Shown here piece by piece: positions 43,601 to 55,200 of a stretch of 64,000 bases of DNA. Location: assembly GCA_016169945.1 (NCBI GenBank), contig JADLSH010000388.1:1894001-1958000 (forward strand), given 5' to 3'. The position numbers were made by a program, and so were the translations under genes. Each line of letters begins with the position of its first letter. Positions within the stretch are counted from its first letter, which is position 1. Origin of the DNA: Trachythela sp. YZ-2020. Taxonomy: Eukaryota; Cnidaria; Anthozoa; Malacalcyonacea; Clavulariidae. The notes below the pieces were generated by a model. It worked only from the letters and a program-made list of their open reading frames with translations, had not been told where the DNA came from and ran no database searches.

Positions 43601-43791
43601 TCATGGATCAAGGTAATGGAGATCACATGATCGATGCATTTCATTCCGATCCTCAAAGTTCGTCTTTCCAACGCCCGAAGTCTGATATGAATATACCATC
43701 AGGCTCCCCGCTGTTTATGCCGCTTGATAGTTTGAATAATCGTCAATATATCAAAGACGATGTTATGTTCATTAAGATTATTGTGGATTAG
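40640..43791 (+). CDS. TRAF-family downstream unit: RING tail, coiled coil, complete MATH domain
   Basis: Coding exons 40640-40691, 41438-41509, 41992-42490, 43547-43791 join in phase to about 288 codons ending at TAG 43,789-43,791. Exon 1 (SSNPRCPEDG) equals exon 2 of the upstream unit in length and phase. Exon 2 (VFPDVFTKREL) is 27 bp shorter than its counterpart and has lost zinc ligands. Exon 3 has a coiled coil 80-90% similar to the upstream copy, then the TRAF-C/MATH domain: GTLLWKIEGYQRKRQ, LYSPHFYSAQYGYKMCAKIY, GKGTHLSLFFVVMRGDYDAL. Exon 4 completes it with WPFQKKITMMLMDQ, SSSFQRP and YIKDDVMFIKIIVD. MATH trimers bind receptor tails. I find no RING exon of its own; its first exon needs a phase-1-compatible upstream exon, which the RING exon at 30,509 would supply. 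Confidence 0.8.
40963..41369. mobile_element. 407-bp TA-flanked foldback element
   Basis: The arms run AACTGGAACGATAACTC / GAGTTAGCGTTCCAGTT and continue inward over 150 bp each (caaattgaagctattaaaaa on both). TA on each side. In an intron of the downstream TRAF unit. Confidence 0.8.
41750..41935 (+). repeat. dispersed repeat (also at 59,455-59,570)
   Basis: Both contain cagggcatttatcaaacaaa followed by aatataatat..g.ccattg. Immediately precedes the coiled-coil exon at 41,992, where the first part of the corresponding upstream exon is missing. Confidence 0.7.
43045..43095 (+). mobile_element. SINE head fragment
   Basis: ggtggcacagtcgtcagagc ... cgcctttcacctctgag has an A-box-like start and anticodon arm of a tRNA-derived SINE but no B box. 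In a TRAF intron. Confidence 0.4.
43324..43494. mobile_element. 171-bp inverted-repeat MITE, TTCGAGCGAA family
   Basis: The arms are GATTCGGCGGTTGATTAGAA and its near complement, then aatacaataagaacttcgac and complement. The most complete of five family members in the window. 50 bp upstream of the last TRAF exon. Confidence 0.75.
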
Positions 43792-43797
43792 GTAAAT

Positions 43798-44346
43798 GGG
43801 GGTGGACAAAAGAAGTGGCCCCCATAAAAGGTAATATAATCACTATTTTGAAAGAAATGTTACATGTTTTTGTATACATATGGGCAGTTCTGTGGACTTG
43901 TGAGTCAAAATTGTTATTTTGAGCAAAGAGGCGAGAGATAAATAGCATTTAGGGGGTTTTAATTCTACATTCAAGATGACCGCTTTTAACCAGACATTTG
44001 GGGAGTTCTTTTCTATGACCATGTAATTACTCATTATTTATTTGCCTACATGATATGAATTTCTAACGTTTTTGACATTTTGCGCTGGGTAAACCATTTG
44101 TTGTGCAAGAATTCGACAATTTCTCTAACCTTTCGGTTAAAGTCCGCCATCTTGAATTTTATGTAAAAACCCTCTTAATGCAATTGGTCTTTCAATTTAT
44201 TGCTTAGAAATTAGAATAACAATTTTGACTCACATGTCCACAAAACTGTACAAACCCATACAAATACATAACATCTATTAACAACGTTTTCAAAAAGTAG
44301 TGAGTCTATCACTTTATAGAGGGGGCCACTATTTTTATCCACCCCC
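43798..44346. mobile_element. 549-bp foldback element in the TRAF 3' UTR
   Basis: GGGGGTGGACAAAAGAAGTG and CACTATTTTTATCCACCCCC form the ends; arms of about 150 bp include gagtcaaaattgttatttt / aataacaattttgactc. It starts 7 bp after the TRAF stop codon, so the 3' UTR would be element-derived. It carries a YY1-like ccgccatcttgaatttt (44,144-44,160). Confidence 0.75.
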
Positions 44347-44763
44347 TAGTAGTTCCCTACAGTTTTTCAAAAAATGGAAGATTTCCAATTCACATCTGAA
44401 TTTTTTTGAAAATAATTTGTTGTAAAGCAAAGATAGACTGACTTGTATAAAAAAAGAGTGAGTTGGGGATGAGGCGATATCGAAAAATCCAATTTATCGA
44501 CACGATAAATTCTCGTCTATATTCAGTGATTCCGATACGGTATGTGGTTATATCAGCCGATGTATGTCACGATCGGTCACCTTGATATGGCCATGACAGT
44601 TATGACTAAGTGGAAATCAGAATTTGGGTTGGGTTCAGTTTTGTATGTTTTGAAATTGAATGCCTAAGCTTCAAACCTATATGACATTTCAAAATATACA
44701 AAGTACTGTTCATTTGATTGATCTGTCGATTGGTTGACTGATTGGCCGATTGATTGGTTGATT

Positions 44764-44911
44764 ACGTGCCTTTAAGCCCGGCCGTTATCCACTAGGCGAA
44801 TTTGTTCGCGCGAAGCGAAACAATCGCTAACCAATCACGTTGCCGACTATATTTCTTCGCTTCGCGAGAACAAATTCGCCTAGTGGACAACGGGCTTATA
44901 AAGGCACGTTT
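44764..44911. mobile_element. short inverted-repeat element
   Basis: acgtgcctttaagcccggcc and its imperfect complement; inner arms ctaggcgaatttgttc / gaacaaattcgcctag are perfect. Probable TA target. Confidence 0.65.
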
Positions 44912-45108
44912 ACACACTGCGATGTTTATGTCGGGCTGATTTTCAGTTTTGAATTGCTAAATGTTAATGACGGACATTTTCAGTTGATGATATCGTAAGA
45001 TGACGTTTGCCAGTTATTTTTCGTATATCATATAGATATATAAATATCAAACATCATTAAAGTGCATCTGAAATCGGTCCGACAAATCGCAGAGTGTAAA
45101 CGTATTTT
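44904..45108. mobile_element. MITE, CGTTTACACACTGCGAT family
   Basis: Ends cgtttacacactgcgat / atcgcagagtgtaaacg. A relative is at 51,353-51,462 (gcgttcgcacacaactga / tcgctgtgtgtgaac), sharing the ccgacaaatcgc segment. Confidence 0.6.
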
Positions 45109-45298
45109 TAGTCCATATGTTTTAGAAAAGTTCCCGATTAATCGATTATTTTTTGGCAACTGATTATTCTTAACAATAATCAGATCATTGACAACAGCCA
45201 TGCACAGCATGATATTTACCTAAACTTTCTTTCGGGAATTAAAAGAATGCGAAGAGATAAGTTATTATTGATGAAATAAGCATTGAAATAAGTTATTA

Positions 45299-45759
45299 GA
45301 GACCTTTAGCATTGCGTTTTTCGCAAAAACCGCAAACCGCAAACCGCAAAATATCACGTGACCCTTGTCTTGCGGTCGCGTTTGGCGTTTGACGTTGACG
45401 TTTCAACCGCAAGAAGGTGTTCTAGCGGTAAGTGAAATACGGCAACGTTTTAACACTATTTAAAGTTTACAAACACACGTTTAACTACTAAAGCAAAGTT
45501 CTTTGGCCTCTTTTCTTGATACATGGCAATTTTTATCCTTAGATTATAACTTTTACAAGAGTTATGGCGATTATTACCGAACAAGTGAGAATAGCCATGC
45601 GGAAGTAAACAAAACATGGCGGACTCATTACGCGGTAAGCAGGAATGAAACGTCAAGCTAAATGCACCAAACTGCCCAAACGTCTAACGGCAAACCGCTA
45701 ACCTGAAACCGCGGTTTGTGGTTCGCGGTCTGAAAATTTTACGCTATGCTAAAGGTCTC
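45299..45759. mobile_element. TA-flanked MITE, GAGACCTTTAGCAT family, copy 1
   Basis: The termini are GAGACCTTTAGCATTGCG / CGCTATGCTAAAGGTCTC; TA on each side. Internal aaccgcaaaccgcaa segments. A YY1-like acatggcggactc lies at 45,614-45,626. Confidence 0.8.
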
Positions 45760-45761
45760 TA

Positions 45762-46589
45762 ATATTGCAAAAAACGCCCGGGATGTATAGTAAAACCTGT
45801 CAAAAAGCGCAAACTCTCATTGGCTGATGAAATCGAATGTTCTCGTGAACCAATCAGATATCTCTAATGCCGCGGTGTTAATATCACATCATCTATACTA
45901 CCATTTGCAAGCAAGCGTTGAGCGTGCAAAATTTTTCACGATGTTTACGTTTTGAAACGTTACGTTTTCTCCTTAACCTAATCAGCGATAAATCGGTTGC
46001 GATGGGAGCAGCTCTAATGTATTGGGTTTTTGGGATTTTTCATTTTTTTGTTGTTTTTTCTTCTTATCACTTATTGAAATACATAAAAATCCTACATCAT
46101 GGTTAAATGTTTGTGTTATTTAGATGCAGGCTTTAATAGTACCTTTCAGGAGCCGTTTATACAAAATTTGTTAATGTATGCTTAACTGACCAAAACTCAA
46201 AAGTCCAAAACTAAAGCTAAAAGATAACACTCCATACCATCTTTTGAACGAGTGAAAATGCACGCAATTATATAGGTACTATTTTTACGTATAATTTTTC
46301 CATTCTTTTCATCCTGATGAGAAGTTTCAATTCATATTTCCTAGACTTGTTTTTATTTTAACTGACGACCATGTTTTGCGATTGGTTTCAATATATAGTA
46401 GTGAGGCGTCCCTATAAAAGACTTGTAAAGTGCATCTTATTGTGGCATAATCAACCAAGCACAGAGCCTGTTCATATATATATATATATACGTATTCACA
46501 GGGTAACCTATAGCTCTAGTCTCGGGTTTTTGCACAAACGGCTCTTGAAGATACTATCTTAGTTTTCGTTTTCGAAATTCCAGTACGAT
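45762..46589. other. no gene recognised
   Basis: A 62-codon hydrophobic frame at 45,918-46,106 has no recognised motif. (TA)n lies at about 46,476-46,492. Confidence 0.35.
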
Positions 46590-46790
46590 TTCAATTTGTG
46601 AGTTATGACTGATGTGTCGTATTACTCTTTATTATTAGTTTTATTGTTAAGAGAATTATACTATTCTCGCGTATATTTAGTTTGTTTTATAACGGCATTA
46701 CATTAGGTTCACCTCGTGTACACATGAAACAATTTGAAGATTTTTTCGAACTAAGTATACTTTGGCTTTAATCTTTAATGTCGCTGTTTT
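46590..46790 (+). repeat. dispersed repeat related to 60-425 (possible solo LTR)
   Basis: Same ordered blocks as at 60-290 with about 70% identity by eye. No coding sequence attached. Confidence 0.4.
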
Positions 46791-46802
46791 ATACATGCAT
46801 GT

Positions 46803-46912
46803 ACTAAGCAAATAGTTCACCTGCATTTATTTATAATAATCTTGTATTGTTATATTGAAATATAACAATACAAGATTGTTATAAATAAATGCAGGTGAAC
46901 TATTTGCTAAGT
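46803..46912. repeat. perfect long hairpin
   Basis: Arms of about 50 bp (gcaaatagttcacctgcatt ...) with a 4-base loop at about 46,856. A transcript would form a miRNA-precursor-like stem, but a MITE is the simpler reading. Confidence 0.75.
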
Positions 46913-47704
46913 TTAATTTAATTTTGTCATAAAACGTTTGACCACTGACACTGAGCTTATTATTTGTTTGGGGGAAATGCACTTTAAGCCCAAATTTAGC
47001 CAAAATGGGGTGAAATTCAAACCAATTGCAAGCATACTATAGTGATGGTTAAATGAGGTTATGCAATAACCAAGGTTACCAGGCTAACAGCTAGGTAACC
47101 ATGCGTCGATACGTCAGCACATCATATGACCGAGGGGATATGTAACGTGAGAGATGCTAAGCAAACGTATTAGGAGCAAAACTTTTCTTTCTTTTTTTTA
47201 ATTATTGTTTTCGTGATTCGTTTGCATTTCCACCAATTGATTTAATTGGTGTGAAGGTGTTAGCTCTTGAGGGGGTGGTCAGCTCAAGATATCACTTGCA
47301 TGGATCTTAACCTGAGTCCAAGTAACAGTAGTCGTACCAGGCCACCCCTCGGTCATCAGAGCTAACACCTCACCATCCAAACGGGTAAGTATGGTGAACG
47401 AATGTGTTAACTAGGGATTAATTCGTGGTTAAGTTAGACCAGTTCAAAGATAATTAACTGTCGGATAAATTGTTACTTTATAAGTGTGCTTAAATATATA
47501 TAGCAAGAATATTATATAATATAGAAATTAGATATCAGTAATACAGTATATAGCAATTATCAGTCAAGGGCAAATTTGTAACAATGCCTACGCATTGATT
47601 CTGACGTGTTCTTCCTTTGAACGTAATAAATGCAAATTAATTTCCCGTAGTTAGGCTAAAATAAGTAAGGAATGTTCTTCTTATAGCCGTAGGAACATTG
47701 GTAT
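46913..47704. other. no gene recognised
   Basis: A ggttacc/ggtaacc hairpin-like patch lies at 47,080-47,100 and an imperfect ggtgttagctc / gagctaacacc hairpin at 47,246-47,372. Confidence 0.35.
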
Positions 47705-47706
47705 TA

Positions 47707-48226
47707 GAGACCTTTAGCATCTCGTCACTTCCACGGCACCGCAAACCTCAAACTGCAGTTTGACGTCAGACGTTTTCCGTCAAGCTTTCGACATTTAGCA
47801 TGGCGCTTTTTGAAAGATAACTAAAATTCTACTAACACTGCTGTATTTCTTCTCACCATATCATTTCAAAAACTGATAAAAGGTTAATTACGAGACCATT
47901 GTTGTTGTTGTGAGAATAACCGCCATATTGAATTTCATTCATGCTGAGTGTTGGTCAATGTTTGCGATAATTTTAAACCAAAGAGCAATGTTTACAAGAG
48001 CAAATTACATATAAGTGAAAGAACAAACTTTCTTCTGTACACCAATGATAGGTATACGTGAGATAAAACAATATTCAGGCAAACAAAAGCTGAGGTAAAT
48101 GACTTACGTGAGAACCTTTTCCTGCCGTCGAAAACGCCAAAAAAATACGTCAAACGCGACGCCAAGGACTGGTCACGTGATTTCTTGAGGTTTGCGGTTC
48201 GCGGGAAACGCAATGCTAAAGGTCTC
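47707..48226. mobile_element. TA-flanked MITE, GAGACCTTTAGCAT family, copy 2
   Basis: The termini are GAGACCTTTAGCATCTCG / GCAATGCTAAAGGTCTC, TA on each side; a YY1-like ccgccatattgaatttc is at 47,930-47,946. Related to 45,299-45,759 with the interior diverged. Confidence 0.8.
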
Positions 48227-48228
48227 TA

Positions 48229-50124
48229 TTATCTTCTTTTCCAATATATTATAAATATAACCATGTATCTTAGTTATTGTTAGTTGTTGTTGTAGTTGTA
48301 ACGTTAGAGTCATTGTCGCAATATGTATTGAAATAAAAGTGTATAAAATATACCGGTTGTGACGGTTGATTGATCAACGCATAGAAAGAATACAGTCCCA
48401 AAGTTAAGCAAGCGTGGAAGACCAATATTCGCGAGGTTTCCACAACATTAACCAGGAAATAGTTTATCTCAATCCAACATAGTATTGCATCGATGTTATC
48501 ATACTCGCACATTGTAAATAACGCAGAAACGATCCGGGTTATAATCGCAAATAGTCTAGCACAAATTACTGCGCAAGGACTTTATACCCCTACTTATAAT
48601 TCCTCATTGACTGTCTGACTGATGGATATTCACACCCTTCTTAAAATAAACCTAATGAAATTTCTGATATCCAATAAACGGCTGAAATTGGCTGTACAAG
48701 GATTAACTGATCAAACAGCGATTATAAATATTTGCGAACCGTCAATTATAAATATTGGCGAGCGTTCGTTGCCAAGGACTCAAGGAGTGTAACTGGCGAC
48801 CTTTCAACTGCACGGGTGGCTGACAGAGGATTTGTCTCGTGCTAATTTTCTATTGGCCTGTTTATTGGCGTTGCTTAGCAACGGATATTTGTGACGAAAA
48901 GCAATACAGGTCGAAGTGTGCTCGCAGCAAGTTCAGACCAGGTCAGACTCAAAACCTCGCTTTTTTTGTGCGAGACAAGCCCGGACAAGTCCAGACAAGG
49001 TATGTAGCGTTTAATATTTAACAGAAGAAGTTACCTTTTAGTGAAATAGAGGCGGGAAATTAGTGCATGATGGCAAGAATTGAAAATTTATGCCACTACA
49101 AAAGCTAGCATATTGCGCACCCTGCTTTGTGTGATCGGGATAATAGATCAAGATCTTAATATCGTTTTAGTGAACAACTAATAGTATTTATACCATTATG
49201 ACAAACTTTTGTTCAAGGCTTATTGCTGTTCTTGGTTTTTGCACTTTGGATGCATTTTGACTGTTTTCGAGCAAACAACTTCATATTTTTGCCAGCGAAA
49301 ATATGGACAGGGCTTATATATCGCTCGAGATATCGTGTTACGGTTTTGAGCATTCCATTTTCGATATTGAGTTTTAAACTCGTTTTAAAAGTTGAATATT
49401 AAATACATGAAATACGGTTTTCAACGGCGGTTGAGTTTCCTGTATCACAACATCGAAAAAACGAAGTTTGAACGTTGAAAAATATGTTATTCGCGTTCGC
49501 ACAGATGTCCCCATCTGTGATCTGTCAAGAATGTTTTGCATTGGCAATTATTTTATTTTAAATAGAATTTGTTCGACAGAAATTAAAAGTTAAAACTAAC
49601 CGGATTCCCTGCTATTAATTGGTCCAAATTTGCTGTAAACGATGTTGATTTGTAAATTATTTATATGCCTAGTTTTACAGAACGATTTTGTTTGTATAAA
49701 ACAAATGTCAGTTGGCATCGTTGGATATTGGCCCAGACTGCATTCCATGCACTCCACGCATGCGATATTTGGCTTGAGATACAATATTTGTTGGCGTTTG
49801 ACGTCAGATCACTCAAAAAGAAGTGATATGTATATATGTATATTCACAGTATAACTTCAAGAATATGATGTCAACAGGTTATAAAACACACCAGATTACA
49901 GTGTAGCTATTTTCACATGGATTTTAGTCCCCAAAATTGAAAATCTCCGATGTATTGGCGTGAAGAGTGGCCGTACGTGCAAGTGCTCTGTGACTCGAAA
50001 ATGATCGCTAATCTTGACCGTCGCGGCTAACTTTTTGTACGTATGACAGTAGAACTGTATTCTACTTTCTGTGCGGCCGTCAAGTTTTTAACCAATCAAA
50101 TTTCACGAAAGTATAAACACATAT
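48229..50124. other. no gene recognised; X-box
   Basis: GTTGCTTAGCAAC (48,870-48,882) is an X-box-like palindrome, followed about 140 bp later by a donor-like caagGTATGT (48,996-49,005); a promoter with a non-coding first exon is conceivable but unsupported. Confidence 0.3.
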
Positions 50125-50132
50125 GTGCGTGC

Positions 50133-50520
50133 AATGGACCATTCCCCTATTAAACTAACTTTTGAATTAGGAAATTGTATCAGTACAGCTGGAAAGAGCA
50201 TCCTAAGTTTAGTAAAATTGCAAAGTTTGGTTGCGAAATGTTGTAAAATGTGGAAAATATAGCCCTGCGAAGTTAGTAAATTTTGTATAGTTTTGTATTA
50301 CGCACGCAAAACGGTTACCACTTTTAAGAAAGTGGTAACCGTTTTCCGCACGTAATACAAAAATATAGAAAATTTGCCAACTTCACAGCGCTATATTTTC
50401 CACATTTTACAACATTTCGCAACCAAACTTTGCAATTTTACTAAACTTAGGATGCTCTTTCCAGCTGTACTGATACAACTTCCTAATTCAAAAGTTAGTC
50501 TAATAGGGGAATGGTCCATT
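50133..50520. mobile_element. 388-bp foldback element
   Basis: Arms of about 185 bp start AATGGACCATTCCCCTAT; GTGCGTGC (50,125-50,132) and GTGCGTAC (50,521-50,528) flank it, an 8-bp duplication with one mismatch. The central hairpin is aaaacggttaccact / agtggtaaccgtttt. Confidence 0.8.
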
Positions 50521-50528
50521 GTGCGTAC

Positions 50529-52222
50529 GTACGTGCAAGTGGAGCCCGGCCTTAAAATGTCGGCGTATCTCCGGCGTAGAGTTTACATAGAATGCACCCA
50601 GGGACTCGTATTGCAAAATGAAAATGATCGTTTCAAGCTTTGAAGTAGCCTTTAACTTATAAGTTTTATTATTTTTACTGATAAAATTTAATACTATGTC
50701 TATGAGATTAAGGACAAGGTGGAATTTGTAAGACGAGTGGGAGTGTACCAATTTAAATGAAAAAAAGAACATTGTTTTTCTGAATGAACGTTTTTATCCT
50801 GGTGTATGTAATCGAGTAATATGCGCAAAATACTATGATCGCGGAACGCGTGGCAAGTACGTGGACGTTCCCACGCAATTCGACGATCAAAACAAAACAA
50901 AGATATTTCGCCCGGTTTTTTAAAATAATTTTTACCATTCTGAAAGATTTGTAATGAAAAAACCTTTGAATAATCCTTAGTTTTATGTGAAAAAGCATCA
51001 GTAACACCCTCTGAGTAACAGCGATGAGTGATTTTAGATATGATACAAATATCGCTTGGAGAAAAAAGAGTTGCACAATAGTTGCAGAACATCATGCTCT
51101 GTTGATATGTGCAATAAAAAAGATAGGTCACCAGATTCGTTTTTAAGATACAGACAATTTTGTGCGGATAATTCGCATGTTAAATGCTGTCGTCATGTTG
51201 CCATGGCAACACTGACGTTGTCAAAATCGAATTCTAAATATTCCATAGTTGTTGAATATTGCTGCCGAGTAGAAAAGAAAGCGCTATCTGCCTGAATAGA
51301 CCTTTATTGTAGAGATGTTGGGAAAGCAGGCCCAACTGTAGGGAGCCACCTTAAGGTGCGTTCGCACACAACTGAAAATCAACTGAAAATATTCGTCATT
51401 AACATTCAGCAAAACCTAAAATCGGCCCGACAAATCGCTGTGTGTGAACATACCTTTAGCCATCCAATGATGAGTAGGGATAGTGTCGTCAGCGTTCATT
51501 CTCGGCCGACAATCCTATTGATGGACCTCACCCCTAACTATAAGTGTTTTGAATAGATCTGTGGCTAACTTGATGAACGATGCACATATTATACACCTAA
51601 AAAACTCAACAAGAGCGAAGGCCCTTCGTCTGGAAGTTAGTTAGTGGACAAGTTTGAAATGTAATTTGCCTTTAATCGTAATGGACATGCAATGGCAATG
51701 TTGATTGTTACGCAGTGTAATGGCGTAAATATACAGTCAAGTTTTCCATTAGTTTTAATACGCACTTTTGAGGAACAATTGAAAAGTCAAATAGTTCAGA
51801 ACCGTGGAAAAATTAAATGCTTTTTCCAAGTCTGAAAGCAACTTCGTCTTCTGTTAAATTTATTTCTTTAGAAAGCCTTATTAAAGGAAAATTGGAAAAA
51901 TATTGTCTATTGAGTTTTGACTCAAACTAGTTCAATTAATAATTGCTTTGTCTGTAGCGCTAGGCAACTTCATCATTTATTTACATTGGTTTTCATTTGA
52001 ATACGTTATTATACATTTAGGAATTAAGCCTGTCACATTTTATTGACGTTTTGTTTGTTCAAACTTCAAAGTTTCCATGCTAACACAATATTTAACAATA
52101 TACGCGTGCATTTGCGCATGCAGGTATCCTCTATCAAAGGCGGGATAAAACAAGGTTTAAAAATTTATCCTCTTTTACAACTCTGTTTTAGACATTTGGT
52201 ATAATTTTGTGATTTAACAACA
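50529..52222. other. no gene; X-box and MITE fragments
   Basis: GTTGCCATGGCAAC at 51,197-51,210 is a perfect X-box palindrome. 51,353-51,462 is a MITE related to 44,904-45,108. 51,605-51,640 is a TTCGCTC-family fragment. Short frames only. Confidence 0.4.
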
Positions 52223-55200
52223 ATGGCAACCCAAGTTACGACAGTGGTGACCAATCAGCCAGGGGCAGCCCCACGTGATTGGTCGTCTGGAGTGTTCGGA
52301 TGTTTTGAAGATATCAAGTCATGTAAGTCCAAACTCCACCCACATTGTTGAAATTTAGACCGTGGGCCGACGGCTAAAAAGTCACTCAGAAAGTAAATCA
52401 TCATGCGCACATAGAGGAACCAACTGATTTTTTTAAGACACGTACCTGAAGTATTGCTGATTAATTTACTGATGTATGTCAAATCGGAAATTTGCTCATT
52501 AAGGCAAAAATCGGCTCTTTGTGCAGCTCAGTTCACGAACAACGGCGGCCATATTGGAAGTTGAAAAATAGCTGAGTAGGCATTATTTTTAGTTACTTTA
52601 TGTTAGAACTACTAAAGAGTTTATATTATATAACACCATGTAATGCTCCCAAAGACACAAATTCAACATTTCATCATCATTTAGACGTCTATATATCTAG
52701 GTTTAATAAAAATACTAGTGGTGAGGCCAGCATGGGCAAATTGTCATACTATGTCTATGTAATTTATCGTATTAGCGAACCAGAACACGTCATATTTTTT
52801 AAATTTTAAAATGTAAACAAACCGATGTCGTAATTTGGATTTGACCTCAACTTTAAAAGCATAGCATGCCATGCTTAAGCTGGTTTCACCACTCAAATAC
52901 CTAAACACATATAATTTCATAAGTATACAGGATGCCTCTCTCTCCCCCCCCCCCCCCCCCCATTTACTTAGGCGCCCTTTACACGGCATGGGATTCGCTG
53001 GTCGCGACACCTGATTTTGCAGATTCAGAATGCCCGAATACTTGAAATTGCGATTATACATGTACGATAAAATAAAACGAAAAGTGTGAAGGGGGTACGT
53101 AAACTTAGCCACACATTACTCCTGAACGGCAAGTGTTGTTGTCGTGAGTCGTGGCAAGCGAATCCCGTGTTAACGGGGCATTAATTTACTAATTATTCTT
53201 ATATTTGTGAGTAATTATCTAATTTATCACGAGCGAAATCTAGCCTAATCAATCAATAGGATCTGTTCCAAAGGAATATATACAGAACAGTATTAAAAGA
53301 GTGTTTTTAAAGAGTTTGGCTTAATTATTGAAAAGCATGCTTATGTCAAAAAGCAAACTCTCTCTTGTTAGTCATATTCATCTTCCTCTTCATCTGAGCC
53401 ACTGTCGTCAATTTCGTCTTCAGGTAACTCCTGTTCTTGACTGTTTGTGCAACCGTGGCACTAACACAATGCTGTGCATGGCAAGTTATCTTTCATGCAT
53501 CCACATACAGCATTACTTCGTCTTACTGTATTTTAAAATAACAGTTATTTAAATTTACAATCTTGGAGGGTCCGAAGTCAGAACTCGCTAGCCTGAAAGA
53601 TACAAAACGGCAAGAAAGATAAGGCACTTCGTCAGCAGAGTTAGTACAGTAACTAACTCTTCTGACGAAAAATGTTACAAGTTTCGAAAAATGTTACCAT
53701 GAATTTTCCAAACAATATGCATTTTGGTATAATATATCATTTATAGACCCTCCGCTCGGGCGATTCAGCAAAATATTACCCTCAGTGTTGTCCCAAGGGA
53801 AATATCATCACTTCGGGTACTATTTCACCGAGCAACCCCCTTGCTCCAGGTCTATAAATTATAATTGTTCACATCAGAGGTCCTCACTTGTTATGTGCAG
53901 AACTAGTGCACAGAACGGACTTGACTTCACTTTAATATTCGTATAAACTGTCTGAGATAGCTGACATATCTATAGTACTAGTATTGGTTAATTCATTTAC
54001 CAGAGGACTTTTTAAGGATGGCAATATTTCCAGGAAACTTCCCCATGCAAGACTGAGCAAACTATTAAATACTAAACACTAGCTTGATTCCTTAACGATT
54101 ATAGAATATCCGTCCATTTTGTAGCCATACACCTAATGACCTAATAGTCACTTGTAAACATTAATAATTTGAATCCTCAAAATATGTCATTTATAAATGC
54201 ATGCATGTATATTCCCTGGAACACTGGATTGAAGGATATATTTGTTTATACTTATAGTTTTACAGGCCTAGTTTGAGTAAACTTATTAATACTTATACAA
54301 GTAATTAACTGTATTAAGGTGTAAGGTATCAAAATTGTCGGGCATTACTATTAGGAACACTTTTAATAGAACAATGACTTACCTGTTTCGCTGGCTATTT
54401 CTTATTCGTCTCGAATATTCTGCCTTTTTTCTTCTCTACCAAGCATCAAAATATTGCAGAATCTGTTGTAACACTCACGAGCAAATAACTGCCTGATGTG
54501 CTTGCGGTTTCGGCGAAATCAACGCTTGATGTTGCACTGTCTGGCAAGTCATCGAACCTTAAACATAGTTTCGACGCAGCTTCAAACGCTATTTCACCCT
54601 CTTTACACGGTAGTTTTCTCCATTTGGCCGCGAACGATACGAACTTACACCGCGACGTATATGTAAATGCCGTTAATTTTTGTTTTGCATTATTCATAAC
54701 ATGCATAACACAAAAATCCCTTCTCTTCGACGACTGACTTTTATCAGTCGCCATTGTTTACAAGAGAATGAAGACAAGCTGTCGACGATGCCTCGTGATT
54801 GGCCGGTTGTTAAATTCCATTCGTTCTGATTGGCCAATACTTAAAAACATGGTGTTGATTTCACTTCATGGCCGACAAAATTATTCACAAACAGAAACCG
54901 GAATATCTCCTCAATGAGCAATTTTAAAGATTGACATACCCGCTAATTTGCACATGTGGTATGTAAACTACATATTAGCAAAAATATTTGGTTCCTCGAT
55001 CGACGCATGAAAAAGTCCGTTTTCTAGCCGTCGGCCCATGGCCTAATTAGGACTTGTTCACACTGCCATTAAGAATCGATTCTATATCAATCTGAGACAA
55101 GGCGAGTCCAATGTGAACTCGATTTTACAGTCGAGTCCAATGTGAACTGCATTTTACAGTCGAGTCCACAGGGTGTCCCCCAAAAAAGTCCCGTATAGAA

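Noticed and set aside
45918..46106. Hydrophobic 62-codon frame as a membrane protein gene
   Set aside because: No splice signals, promoter or recognisable motif; length is within chance for AT-rich DNA.
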